From Quillaja saponaria (taxonomy: Eukaryota; Streptophyta; Magnoliopsida; Fabales; Quillajaceae): DNA of 64,000 nt. Made by a program: the position numbers and the translations under genes. This document shows positions 9,795 to 22,632 of the stretch, piece by piece. The notes below the pieces were generated by a model, which made no database searches, had not been told where the DNA came from, and saw nothing but the letters and a program-made list of their open reading frames with translations. The stretch lies in NCBI GenBank assembly GCA_029379385.1, contig CM055612.1, positions 15,004,001 to 15,068,000 on the forward strand, given 5' to 3'. Within the stretch, counting starts at the first letter, position 1, and the number at the start of each line of letters is the position of its first letter.

Positions 9795-11000
9795 TTATCC
9801 ATGATTCTACTATACAGCTCTGAACGTATGTGAGTTTTGATTTTGCCTCAAGAAGTCCAATCTTGTAATCCCAATCTTTACATACATATCAAAAATATAT
9901 TGTTGAAACAAACGTTCAGATCTCAGTAAGATATAGTTTGAGTTTGGTCTAATTTGAATATGATAACAATAATATTCTCTGTATGAGACTCTCCCTTTTC
10001 TTGCAAACCACAGGTGGGTAGTTGTATCGTATATGATACATATAAGCTAATGTATACTCCTTAAAATATTTAATTATAAAAATATAAATAACAGGAAATA
10101 TTTACCTTGACATGGAATTGTTACTCAAACGAAATATGCTCCTACAAGACATTTCATTTGTTAAATTCAAATATTGTTCTATACCTTAATGCCAGCCAAT
10201 ATCCCATAAGGAAATAATAAAGGATATTTAATAGATTATATATCTATAATAACGTTTTATCAAACACCTTCCTTATGACTTGCTATGCATTACTATATGT
10301 TGTTTTAATTCGTTACTTCCATCTTGATCCTCAATCCAAACAGTTGCCACTTCTGATGCGGTTAGTAAATTATAAACACTTTTAATCGACAAGCGAATCA
10401 CATCGAATGTAAATCGACTTAAATGAATCGACTTCAATATCTTTTAACATATTACAAAATTGAGCATATGGGTTACTTGCCATTACTTCCATAAGATAAT
10501 TAATGACATCATCACGAACATCATTCCATCCTTGACTCCTATTTTAACTCATGTTTTGTGTCATAAAAATACAACTGTAAGAAACGTGATTTTTCTTCAC
10601 CTGGACAAGGGCCATCTATATAATGATAGGCTTGACCTTGTCTTTTAAAAGTAAAAACACATTTATTTCTTATTAAGCATGCTTTACTTCTTACTCTAAA
10701 AGACGTGAAAGCAAACATGTTGTTATACATCAGTATGTATTTTCAGAAGTTAACACTTCATCACATCCAGTAAATAATTGCTCAATTATAGGATGGATGT
10801 CACTTTTATATAATTTAACCTTGCCTTTTGACCAACAAAATCTTTTAGATTCTCCATGAAATCGCATAGCCCCACAATGATTACAAGAAGTCGGTGATGG
10901 TAACACAAACATTTGATTTGGAGGTTTCCAATAATCTAAACGCTTACGTTTTCTTCGTCTCATACCTATAAAGGAGCACATCACGATACTTTGTTACTTT
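9034..11000 (-). pseudogene. Helitron Rep, N-terminal and nuclease region (right copy)
   Basis: Decayed Helitron replicase. In coding order on the minus strand: a Cys-rich start (CNHCGAMRFHGESKRFCW, 10,984-10,730), then a block ending in YHYIDGPCPGEEKSRFLQLY (10,730-10,539), then the Helitron-like N domain around 10,000-9,800 (RLFQQYIFDMYVKI type), then the nuclease region (9,472-9,119) with MMHGPCGDLFSNN. The HUH catalytic motif, normally His-hydrophobic-His in a GLPHAH context, reads GLPHVN here, so the second metal-binding histidine is gone. Stops and phase changes are frequent. A short open frame at 11,395-11,207 may be a further N-terminal piece. Confidence 0.82.
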
Positions 11001-11689
11001 GGTTTCTATTCTAGTTACATGAAAGAAAGCAAAGTTTATGCCTCTTGTACAAGATAGTCCAGGAAAAACACTACCTTTTCCATGTAATTTGTTGTTCGAA
11101 TTCCTTAAATCATCATTGCTAATTAAGAACGGCGATACTAATTAATTGTTATTATTAATATTTGCACCAATGTCATTAAGCAACCTATTATACCATCTAG
11201 ATCCACCTAAATATACGAAAAATTAATATGTAAATACTGAGTATTTCTCATAATAAGTAATAGCCACCTAAAAACGTGATTTATAGTACCTGATCTTGAA
11301 ATATTCCTTTCATGTTCCATTATAAATCTAACTCCATGCAATTCATCGTTAGTTACATCATTTTCAGTATTCATAGTCATTCTAATTCTAGTCATCTATA
11401 AATTATTTAAAGAAAATTAACAAATATTACATGAGTACATATGTTAATATGATAATCAAATAATAGGACTATGTAAATTATAAATTAACAATTATAAAAT
11501 TGTGTTTAATGTACATTCATATTTTAATTACACAATACAAATTATAAATAAGGCAATCAATTATATTAATATATTATGTAACATAATTGATTAAGAATGT
11601 TAAGAAATATCTATTAATTCAAAACTATTCAACATCAACCAATGGATGCCATAGTTAGGAAAGATGATTTGGTGCTAGTGGTAGGTGGT
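11001..11689. other. Non-coding AT-rich stretch, possible Helitron 5' sequence
   Basis: No convincing gene. A minus-strand open frame at 11,395-11,207 has no recognised domain but is in the right place to be an upstream part of the Helitron. The rest is AT-rich. Confidence 0.3.
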
Positions 11690-11845
11690 AGGTATCAGAT
11701 GTGGTAAAGGGAGACCAAAACTTACATGGGGAGAAGTCATTACAAAGGATATGATTGTTCTAGGCATTAGTGAAAATGATGCCTTGGATTGATACGAATA
11801 GAGGAAAATGATTCATTTAGCCTATCACAACTAATTTGGGATTTA
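11690..11845 (+). pseudogene. LINE reverse transcriptase ORF2, C-terminal tail
   Basis: The plus-strand phase reads GKGRPKLTWGEVITKDM, then an ...ENDALD, RKMIHL pattern. This matches the extreme C-terminus of plant LINE ORF2 products (GRPK-TW...D...ALDR..WR..IH.ADP). Two stops fall inside this short stretch. Only the tail remains, as expected for a heavily 5'-truncated or decayed LINE; an A-rich stretch begins shortly after, near 11,870. Confidence 0.6.
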
Positions 11846-11879
11846 AAGCTTAATTGAGTTGAGTTGAAATAATAAAAAG

Positions 11880-13619
11880 AAGTAAAAAATAAAAGGAAAT
11901 TTAAAATATACTAATCTTATTCTTCGTAAGAATATGACCATTGCTTTTAATGCATAATATGTAAGGAATCGATGTAAAATATGGCAATCATATGCAAAGC
12001 AGAATTTAAAATTTTGATTTCTTTAACCCGAAATCACCCTATGATTTTATGAAAAATCCTAATCCTAGTTTAACAATTAAACAAGTAGAGAATGTGTACT
12101 TCTGTGGCTTTCAATTCTTTCGTTGTACTCTTGATTCTACATTCACTCATTTGTTGATTCATCAAGGACATAGCAACAACATATGTGTCCCGCCTCTAAG
12201 TGTATCCACACAAATGAATCCTACCAAGAATCTTCATGCTTGAAGGTGAGAGGAGTCACTAAGAAATTCATTGTGTGCTAGCACAAGTTACCGAAACTCT
12301 CTTGTAATTTAAGAACTATACTTGGCCTAAAATCTTTCTGAAGGTTTTTGGGCTCTCTGTACAGTACGTATAATTATTTTTATCTTTTGTGTCTTTTTAG
12401 TTTGTTAAGTTTATAAAAGACTAGCGACCTCTTTTTGTATTGGACAATTCTAATACATTGGAGATTATAATAACATTAGGATTTAATCATAATTAAATTT
12501 AATGCCTAACAAACTATAATAATTACATGACTGTACTAAAACTCTTCTTAGTTGAATATCGTCCCATTTTGTATGACCCCTTAGGTTCAAACTATTGATG
12601 GCAATAGGCATGTAACTTTTACATATTTATTATTGGACCCCACAAATGAAAGTAGAACTCATTCTAATTATTTAAATTAAAACTCTTTTTAATTCACCTT
12701 TTAAGTAAAATTAATTAATTAATTATCAAGGTTTCTTACAAGTTAAGATTGGTGCCTAGCAGCACATAATGACTACTCATAACAGTATGAATATGGTTGT
12801 GAATTTGTTGAACCTTTCCGTTAACAGTTATCATGAAAATAATGTCAAATCTTAAATTTAATCATACGTGTCTATTCGTAAGATTATAACTTCATTGGAA
12901 AAATTAGAAACTCATATTCTAATATCCACCATGCTATGCAATAGACTTTAAGTAAAATATTTTATAAACCCCATAGAACATTCTCTCTTTTCTACTAAAA
13001 GTGATAGATCCTTTATTACGCATTCACATACCTCCACATGCAAGTGATTATAACCAATTACTACTTCTTAGATGACTCATTAATAGAATCAGAAATAGCA
13101 TCAAAGTATAATGACGTACATACAAGATAACTATGATGCTTTAAGTCAAATGACTATTTGCACAACTATAACATGAGAACCACCTATTGACATGTAAGAA
13201 ACTCCATATAGGTGTTCTTAGTTGATTCAGTTCAATGAACTCATTCTCTAATGAACACCTGTATATCTGTCTTAGTGTCTTATAAACAAGTGACTATGAG
13301 ATCAGTCACCTTCAACTCTTTGAGCCAACTAGATATGTACTAATCTAGGATTCACTAATGCCTGACTTAGTGATCCTATGATTAGGAACAAATAAGAATT
13401 AAGCTTAAAGAAAATACATCTCATTAGGATGATCTCATAATGATGCTTATTTTCATTACTTTAATTCTTTGGGCTCATGAACTCTTATACATAATATTGT
13501 TTACTACTTATTCAATTAAATAAATATTAATATTTATTAATAATAATATGAATAAGATTATACACAAAATAATATGCCACAACATCATATGTCATTGGCT
13601 TTAAGGCATACTACTAACA
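11880..13619 (-). mobile_element. Probable Copia-type LTR, minus strand, left end not fixed
   Basis: Read from 13,619 on the minus strand it starts TGTTAGTAGTATGCC and continues with AAAGCC-ATGACATATG-like sequence. In my recollection this resembles the start of common plant Copia LTRs. No coding region accompanies it and I could not find the opposite boundary or a target duplication, so it may be a solo LTR or a fragment. An open frame at 12,049-12,243 has no recognisable product. Confidence 0.35.
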
Positions 13620-13646
13620 CAATAAATATAACTAAGCAAGAGTAAC

Positions 13647-14865
13647 TGTTACAACCTGATATCTTAGAGTCGAGTTTTAAAAGTAATGTGTAAATTTTTA
13701 TTATAAAATAAACAAATTAGATAAGTAATAGTGTAATTGAACATGTTATAATCCGATATTAAGATATGAATTTAAATAATTTAGCGTAACTCATGTTCGT
13801 AATCAAGAATAAATATACACCACATGTTAAATTCTTTTACCTTTTCTTTTTTCCTTTTTCTCTTCCTTCTTATTTTATTTTCTTGTGGCCGTCCATTCTC
13901 CTTTGCCACTGCCTTTGTTTCATTTTTCTTACATTCTTGAACTCTCCTTGCTTCCTCTGCTAGCGGAGGATCTCAATTCCTCATTTCCTCTTTTTTTTTT
14001 TTTTTTTTTTTCTGACAGGAAGCTTGTTTTGTACTTCTCTTCCCCGTTAAGCAGCCATCATAATTCATAAGCTACTGCCCATGTTTGACCATAAAGCTTC
14101 CTCCCCTATTCTGCCTTTGCAAGTCTTTTTGCTGGCTGAAAGGTCCAGCTTGCCTTCTCACTTGTTAGCTTCGTTTTTCTTTGCTTAGATCGGGTTGTGG
14201 GTGTGTATATGTGAGTTGGAAGCAACCGGGTCGCAGCTTTGTTTTATGGTTCTTGCCGTATGATAGCAGCTTCCTTGAATTTGATTCTCAGAAATTTCAG
14301 CTAAGGTCACCGATTAATGTTCCCTAAGCGTAGATTGAAAGCTAGGGTGTTGGTGTTGGGCAAAAGAAGCAGATGGAGCCTGTAGTGATCAATGCCGGTT
14401 TGAAGCTCCTCAAAGTAGGACCAGCAATTCCATATCAGGCTCCGTTTATGGTAATAAGTTTAAACGAACATTTTGAAACCTTAAAGTTGATGTCTTTGTT
14501 TCTTGGGTAAATGGAATTTGAGAACCATTTTGGCTTTAATTCGGGAAATCTTTGTGGCAGTGCTTCTTAACCTCCTCTTATCTTGTTCTTTGCTTTCTTA
14601 ATGGAAAAAACTGTGGATAAAATTGGAACATGGAAAGAAGTAGAAAAGACAACTTTCATACGCAGAATTGTTTATTATGAGTGGGTCAGTTTGGTTGAAA
14701 TTTTTAGGTTGCTATTTTCATTGCTTATGGTAAAGTATTAAAACACAAGAAAATCCATGGTGTTCAGCTTTGTACTTAACTGTCCATGAACATATGCGTA
14801 GATGATTTGTGTATTAAAAAGCTGCCACATCCTTAGCTATGCCCTGGGTAAATTATTAACTTTTT
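13647..14865 (+). repeat. Left arm of a large inverted repeat inside LTR copy A
   Basis: First 1.2 kb of the LTR. It matches the reverse complement of 15,282-16,407 with about 5 percent mismatch plus a deletion of roughly 70-90 bases in the right arm (near 13,810-13,890 of this arm). It contains a poly-T run at about 13,990-14,010. Confidence 0.85.
14373..14450 (+). other. Possible captured host exon in the inverted repeat arm
   Basis: An ATG at 14,373 opens 26 codons (MEPVVINAGLKLLKVGPA, then IPYQAPFM) that stop exactly at a GTAATAAG donor-like site. An acceptor-like TTTGTGGCAG lies about 110 bases downstream (ends near 14,561). This looks like a first exon and intron start of a host gene carried in the LTR. 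The right arm has the same stretch with ACG in place of ATG. I do not recognise the protein, and chance cannot be excluded. Confidence 0.3.
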
Positions 14866-15281
14866 GTAAATCAGACAAATTTTGTTTGAATTTAGGATAG
14901 CCAACCTAGTAGAATATTTGTTATCCATTAAATAGTAGTTAAAAGAAAAACTATTAAGAGATGAGAGAAAAGAGTACAAAGAAGAGGATAATAAATCCTC
15001 TTAATAACAGAAAAGACAATAAGAAAAAGTAAAAGTAAAAATAACTAGAGGAAATACAAGAATAAAATCTCCAATCACACTCACTGAATGAAAAGATCTA
15101 AACAACCTCTGTAATTTTGAGAATTATGTCCCAACCATAAAAGTCATGTTAAACCAAGAGGCACTTTTTTTATTTATTAAAATACCCAATCCCAGCGTTT
15201 TTGGCTTGTATTTTTTTTTTTATTAGGCCACGTGTTATTCTCTCAATACTACCATGCATTCTTTGGAAATTTTCCAATAAA

Positions 15282-16407
15282 GTTAACAATTTACCCAGGG
15301 CATGGCTAAGGATGTGGTAACTTTTTCATACACAAATCATCTACGCATATGTTCATGGACAGTTAAGTACAAAGCTGAACACTATGGATTTTCTTGTGTT
15401 TTAATACTTTACAATAAGCAACAAAAATAGCAACCTAAAAATTTCAACCAAACTGACCCACTCATAATAAACAATTCTGCTTATTAAAGTTGTCTTTTCT
15501 ACTTCTTTCCATGCTCCAGTTTTATCCACAATTTTACCCAATAAGAAAGCAAAGAAAAAGATAAGAGGAGGTTAAGAAGCACTGCCACAAAGATTTCCCG
15601 AATTAAAGCCAAAATGGTTCTCAAATTCCATTTACCCAAGAAACAAAGACATCAACTTTAAGGTTTCAAAATGTTCGTTTAAACTTATTACCATAAACGG
15701 AGCCTGATATGGAATTGCTGGTCCTACTTTGAGGAGCTTCAAACCGGTGTCGATCACCATAGGCTCCGTCTACTTCTTTTGCCCAACACCAATACCCTAG
15801 CTTTCAATCTACGCTTAGGGAACATTAATCGGTGACCTTAGCTGAAATTTCTGAGAATCAAATTCAAGGAAGCTGCTATCATACGGCAAGAACCATAAAA
15901 CAAAGCTGCGACCCGGTTGCTTCCAACTCACATATACACACCCACAACCCGATCCAAGCAAAGAAAAACGAAGCTAACAAGCGAGGAGGCAAGCTGGACC
16001 TCTCAACCAGCAAAAAGACTTGCAAAGGCAGAATAGGGGAGGAAGCTTTACGGCCAAACATGGGCATAGCTTATGATGGCTGCTTAACGGGGAAGAGAAG
16101 TGCAAAACAAGCTTCCTGTCAGGAAAGATGAAAAAAAAAAAAAAAAAGAGAGGAAAAGGAGGAATTGAGATCCTCTGCCAGCAGAGGAAGCAAGGAGAGT
16201 CGAGAATGTACGAAAAATGAAACAAAGGCAGTGGCAAATACTTGCATTTATTTTTATGAACATGAGTTATGCCAAATTATTCGAATTCATATCTTAATAT
16301 CAGATTATGGCATTCAATTACATTACTACTTATCTAATTTGTTTATTTTATAATAAAAATTTACACATTACTTTCAAAACTCGACTCTACGATATTAGGT
16401 TGTAACA
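15282..16407 (-). repeat. Right arm of the large inverted repeat inside LTR copy A
   Basis: Reverse complement of 13,647-14,865. It ends GGTTGTAACA at 16,407, the mirror of the LTR start. About 415 bases of spacer (14,866-15,281) separate the arms. The 5-bp flanks of 13,647-16,407 do not match each other, so this is not an independent long-TIR transposon by that test. Confidence 0.85.
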
Positions 16408-17546
16408 ATTAAGTAACAGACAAAATTAGTAAAGAGGGAATTTTTCTGGTGAAATATAAGTCAGTCAAATGGTTTGTTCTATTGCTGTTAAGAAACTTGA
16501 AGGTGAATACTTTATGGTAGCAGGTTGAAGACATGAGAAATTAAAAAGAACCTAGTAAATTGAATACTTGGGGACTTAAGCCTTAGGTGAAATTAAATAA
16601 AAGTCCAAGAATGAAAATTATGGAAATGTTAGTTAAAAAACAAAAACAAAAACAAAAAAAAACAAAAAAAAAGAAAAGAAAAGAAAAGGGAGTCTTGAAA
16701 CTTAATTGAATTGATATTGAAATAAAATAACTTAGCGCACAAAGATTCATAGCTCCGATTAGCGTTTACAATAGGAAACGGCCGATTGAGTATGTTTGGT
16801 GTACCAATCGTCTGATTGGACCCATCGCAAACGGACCTGCAATCCACAAAATGCCTCCATCAGCATAAGTACCTCAGATGTACTTTTGGAAAGTTTGTGG
16901 CATGTGAGACTGGAAATGTCTCATGTGCCCTTAGCTTTTTAATATATATATATATATATATGAAACAATTATCTCCACCAAATCTCAGACCCATTTGTCA
17001 ATATAGCTAGTAGACTATGGAAAACAATATGCAAGTAGCTATTATTATCTTTCTCACATAAGCAATATAGTATTTTAAAATTATTTAATAATTAAATAAA
17101 ATAATTTTTTTATGAAACTGACTTATGCAATCTGTAAACCAAACACACTATTATGCATGTCCTCGATAGTAATTACATATCCAAACTGATATATGCAATC
17201 TGTGTACCACACACAAAATTGACTTATTTACAATTTTTATACCAAATACATATATGACTTATGCAATCTGACTTATGATCAATTTGACTTTTGCAATCTG
17301 TATACCAAACGGGCCCTTAAGCTCTTGATTGATTTTAAAGAGTTAATTTTACTTAACTTTAATGCTAGGAATGTGAGTTAAATTAAATTAAGGAATTAGT
17401 ATTGATTACGTATCGTGAAACTAAGTTTCCTATAAGATATTTATTAAAATACCAAAAAGAATTTAGTTTCAAAGGAGCACATGAAAGTTGACATATCTAA
17501 GTTCTAATAGTTAAGAGGATTATAATTACGAAACTTATAAATTAAG

Positions 17547-20500
17547 TGTCACACCCCTTATAAAGGTATGACTGGCCTGAGGATTGGATAGCCAAACCTC
17601 CGTAACCCTGACTTTATCACAACTAATTACCCATGACTTTTGACTAAACCAATACATAAAAACAAATTTTATAAAACCGAAGTGACTGTAAAAGTTTGGG
17701 TACTAAAGCAATAACAAATAACTAAACTATTATATAACATGAGACCAGATATCCCACAGCTCTAGTTTGACTACAAACCTTCATCCTTAACCTCAAGTAT
17801 GAGATTCTGAATATACCTTGTCGCCAAACATTCAGCAAGCCCAATATCGATAATTGCCATCCCTTAAATCTTGTTACTAAAAAAAATTATCAACAAGAGA
17901 GGGATGAGTCTACAGACTCAGTGAGTGGAAAAACGTACCCAAAAGGTACTAGCATCACTCAACACAAGTATATAACATATATCATCAATTAATATCAGGT
18001 AACAATGTTCAAGTCTTAATTCAAAATTACATAAACACATTGGTATTTATCATAAATTCATAACTTATATGATTCATAGGATCACAAATTAATCAGAGCA
18101 ATTATAACATATAAAGCAAATAAAGGGCCAACGAGTAACTCAGCCCTGCATAATAGTATCACCCCTCACAGGGCATTTATGCGCCCGCACAACAGATTAA
18201 TCTCCTTACATTATCCATTCCACCGAGGCTAAGCACTCAAATTTTTAAAAATATTTATCATAATCAAAATATCTCAAAATTTTGAATCAACATATCCTAT
18301 GTACACCTGGATCTCGGTTTAGGAAATAAAAATCATTTATTATTACTTACATTTAACAACTCCCTTGGATATATGTTTATTATTACTTACATACTTAATC
18401 AAATTTAATAAAACCAAGTTGAAATATTAACTATAGGATTTTAGTTAGCTTTCTTATTTAGAAACTTTTCCTAAACTCAGCCTTGAACTCACTCGATTCT
18501 TTACATAAACAAAAACAGAGCACTCGGAAAATTCCTGGTTGCCAACCTTTGATTCCGATGTTTATAGAATTCTCATACTTAAGAATTAAATTACGAAACT
18601 CTCCAGTTTAGTGTTTCAAGATGTTAGGAACAACTTTCATTCAGAGTTCCTAATCTAATTCCATCCACAACCCCCGACAAAGTCTTCCGGATTGACTGAG
18701 GTTCACTAAAAATCTTGCATGACCTCGCCGTTGTCTAACACCTCTAACTAACAATATACTTGGAAAAAAATTACGATTTTGTAGACCAAGATCCTAAGAT
18801 ACATTTTCTCTTTTGAACACTTAATTTAATTATGTCCCAAAAACACTCGAAATTGAATTTCTATAACTTAGAAAGTCTGCCCTGTTTTTCATTTTCAAAT
18901 ACGACTCAAATCCATATCCATTATTTTCATGATTCCTTAATCCTACATAATTACACCAAACATGTTTCTTGAGAATTAAGTCCTCTTAACCCTTTATCCG
19001 AATAACTTAAAATAAAGTTAATTAGTTCAATATCAAGTTTCTTAATTAGCTATTTAACAATTGAAACTTACATATGTATTCACTTAACACCCTATTTTGA
19101 AACTAATTCCTTTTATAAACCTTTTACCAATTATCTTAAATGTACGTTTAAATTCCTTGAACGTATAATTATATATGTTGATTCTTACACCAAGAGATGT
19201 TACATCATTCATTCATTTTTATTTTGTTCATGTTACAACCATGGAATTCAAATTAAATTCATTGTTTAAAATTTAATTAAAAACTTAGACTATTCACTTC
19301 CACTATTTGTATAATTTTATTCCAACTCTTCCCTTTTTATTTACATTGTTTCCAATATACTAATTATTCACTTTACATTTCTAATGAGACTTAAAAGAAT
19401 TGCAACTAACTTATCTCTAACACCTCAAAATCATCTTTCAACCTAACTTTTATATCCGGTTTTTAAAAGAGGAAAAACATGATTATGGGACTGCTTTTAC
19501 GCCCTGTGCAATTGTGCCCTTTAATACCTTAAACTCTCTATTCACTTTAAACTTCTCAACCGGCCACAAGGAGGGAAAATTTTGTGTTAAGCTTGATGCC
19601 TAAAAACAGAGTACAGCAGATTGAATTTCAGCCTTCATGACTGAGTTACAAGAAGAGAAAAATTATGTTTCTTTTGCTGCCCAAAAACAGGGGACAACAA
19701 TTGAAGCTAATACTACCTTTCCTATTTGTTTTCATGGTTGAAATATAAGGACTAAAAGCTACCATAGATGCCCTCCTTTCCCAGTTCTTCCATGGCCTAA
19801 AATTGGTCCTTAAGCTAATAGCAAACTGAGGTAAAAACTAAGCTGAAACAGGGCATAGTTTTTTGTCCTAGTAGCTGCGTACCTCTTGCTTACATATGTA
19901 TGCACATATATGTGTCAACACACCCACACAAGAACTTGAAAGCTCACTAATAGAAGACTACCCTTTGGCTGGAATTTCTTGAAGGTTGTCCTCAAAACAG
20001 GGCAGCCAAACACACCCACAAATATAATCTGCATACATAACAAGAAGGAAAAGGAGGCATACCCGGTCAAGAGAGCAAGAAAAAGGATGAATTAATACTT
20101 AGAATTTTGCTAAGACAAGCGAAAAACCAAAGTTTTATGAAGCTTCAAGGTATAAGCTAGAGGCGGTGGCAAGGAGTAGAAAAAGAAGATTGTGTAGCAA
20201 GGAGTCTCCAATGTATGGCAGTGAAGAACTAAAGGAAAAGAAGGCAAATAAAAATTAATAGTCAAATGGTCAAAAGTTCTAACTTGTGGTATATAAATTT
20301 CCATAGTTTATATTTATATAATTAACTCTCTTGATTTTTATTTTATTTTTCTATTTCGTACTTAATTAGAATTTACATAAGACAAAGTTAAAATTTTAAT
20401 GTAGAGTTCAATTGTGTAATCTATTTTACTCTTGTTACATGTATATATATATATATATTCTACTATTTTGTTTACACAATTGCTACACACATCAATAAAG

Positions 20501-20576
20501 TTTACACAAGTAAATTTCAAATTTCAAGTTACCCAAGGATGTAATAAAAATAATTCCTAAATACGTTGATTGATAT

Positions 20577-20607
<31 letters not shown>

Positions 20608-20698
20608 TAATTTTCTTTTATGTACAATTTTATTCATCTAGTCACACAATTTACATATGAACATTCCAAAGCATGTGTTAAACTATCGAGTTATTACA
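17547..20698 (-). mobile_element. Nested solo LTR (copy B), opposite orientation
   Basis: Begins TGTCACACCCC and ends TTATTACA, i.e. a minus-strand LTR of about 3.15 kb, with target duplication TTAAG at 17,542-17,546 and 20,699-20,703. The host sequence is LTR copy A: joining 17,546 to 20,704 recreates a stretch that aligns with 56,755-56,800. No internal region remains. A pyrimidine-rich section on the minus strand (about 20,040-20,300) corresponds to the same section in the other copies. Confidence 0.88.
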
Positions 20699-21826
20699 TT
20701 AAGTAACACTTGAAATTATGTTATTTAGCCGGGGACATATTGTTAAGTTATCAGATGCACGTGAAAGCAAGAGCAAGTGACAAGTAAGATTAGTAAACGG
20801 TGAGTGATTAACTGTTACCTTTGGAGGCTAGATTATTATGTATAATTGTTTGTGTATTTAAATAAATGCGCAAGTATAATATTTCAAAGAGTTATTTGAA
20901 TTATGCTTGTTCGAAATTGTTAGTGGTTGATAAGGGCCAACAAATTGAAATTTTCTGATAAATTATTTTGATATTCTGATATGAGATAATCTGATTCTGA
21001 CAATTGTTTTAAAATAAATAAGTGCTTAGCCTTGGTGGAATGGATTGTGTACGGAGAATTAACTTGTTGTGCGGGGGCATAAATACCCTGTAGGGGGAAA
21101 TACTGTTATGCGGGGCTAAGTTACTCTGTTGGCCCTTTACTTGCTTTGTATGTTTTGATTGTCTTGATTGTTTTAATTGAATAGTGTTTGTTAAGTATTA
21201 TGTTCCCGTATCTATGTAAGTGTAACATTAATGATTTTGTGATTTAGAACATGCTGATATATTAAATGATTATATCTATATATATATTATTACTTGTGTT
21301 GAATGATACTAGTACCCTTTAGGTACTATTTTTCATTCACTGAGTTCATAGGACTCACCCCTCTTCTATGATTTTTTTTTTTTAGTAACAGGATCTCGAG
21401 GACAGCTATTACCAATAATGAACTTTGTCGAGTGTTTGGTAACAAGCTAATTCTTTGAAATCTCAATCTTTAAGTCAAAGCGTGAAAATTTGCAGTCACA
21501 ACTATTACCAATAGTTGTTAGTATGATAATAATTGAAGCAGAGTTCCTTGTTGTCTTTGTTGTTGTAGTTGTTATTGTATAACAACAAGAATGTGTTTTT
21601 AAATTATATGGCATGTTCTACTTTATGAGGAACCTCTGCCAAATTTTCAATAAATTGTTATTTATTTCAGTAAACAAACTCTTACAATTAAATTTAGTTT
21701 TATAAGTTTTTACTTTTATTTATTGGTTTAGTCAAGAGTCGTAGTTGTTTTTTTTATTTGGAGTCAGGGTTATGGAGGTTTGGATTATCTATTGCTCCAG
21801 CCATACCTCAGGGGTGTGACAGTAAC

Positions 21827-22322
21827 ATTGCAATTATTCGGCCGATACATAATTTTATATTTATAGATATATATATAATGATAATATATCATTTTAAAAT
21901 AATGATAATGATTTGACATGTGCTAACAATTGTCATTTTTGTTATAGAATGTAATTTATTTTTTTGATATTTAATTTGATTTTGAATTATTGTTGCGTAA
22001 TTATTTATCATGTGAAACAAATATAATGTCGCATTAGTTTTAATACATATGAATTGACAATGATTTTGAGTAGAGCTAAAAGGTTAAAATAGAAAGTATA
22101 TGGTTTTATGCATTTTTTTTGTTCAATGTTAGAAAAAGTACGGGATTGGAACGCAATTGTAAGTTAGAAGTTTTCAAGATAATAATATATATAAAAACGA
22201 AAAATGACATAGTATTATTACAGATAACGGATGTCATTTTTCTGAATTTTTTTTCATTTTTCTTTTTCAATCCTTGTCAAAATAATTTAGTATGATTATG
22301 TAATATTCCTAAGAAACCAAAC
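21827..22322. other. AT-rich spacer between LTR copies, no gene seen
   Basis: About 500 bases of AT-rich sequence without an open frame or recognisable repeat. Confidence 0.5.
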
Positions 22323-22594
22323 TGTTATAACCCTCATAATCTAGAAAAAAAATTTTAAAAAAAAATCGAGATTTAAAGGCAAAGTATAAATTTATGTTAT
22401 AAATAATTAATTAATTAAATAAAAATATAGTTAAATATGTAATAATTTGATATCTTAGTATATGTTATTGTTCTAAAGTAAATAAAAATTGTGACCAAGT
22501 AAATTCAAATGAGTGGATAATTGAGGTATTTGTATAAATATATCAAGATTTAATTTTCACTACAAACAAATCAAATAAGTAAACAATACAATTA

Positions 22595-22632
<38 letters not shown>

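Larger units (their letters stand above)
13647..21821 (+). mobile_element. Solo long LTR (copy A) with inverted duplication and nested LTR
   Basis: Starts TGTTACAACC at 13,647 and ends GGGGTGTGACA at 21,821. It is flanked by the 5-bp target duplication GTAAC (13,642-13,646 and 21,822-21,826). No primer site or coding region lies beside it, so it is a solo LTR. It contains another LTR (17,547-20,698) and an inverted duplication of its own first 1.2 kb (15,282-16,407). Subtracting the nested LTR and the extra 1.54 kb (14,866-16,407) leaves about 3.5 kb, matching the other family members. The right-hand part (20,704-21,821) aligns by eye with 24,850-26,044. Confidence 0.75.

Noticed and set aside
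13647..16407. Independent foldback or MULE-type transposon with 1.2-kb TIRs
   Set aside because: The immediate flanks do not form a target duplication, and the left end is the start of an LTR whose GTAAC duplication is completed at 21,822.
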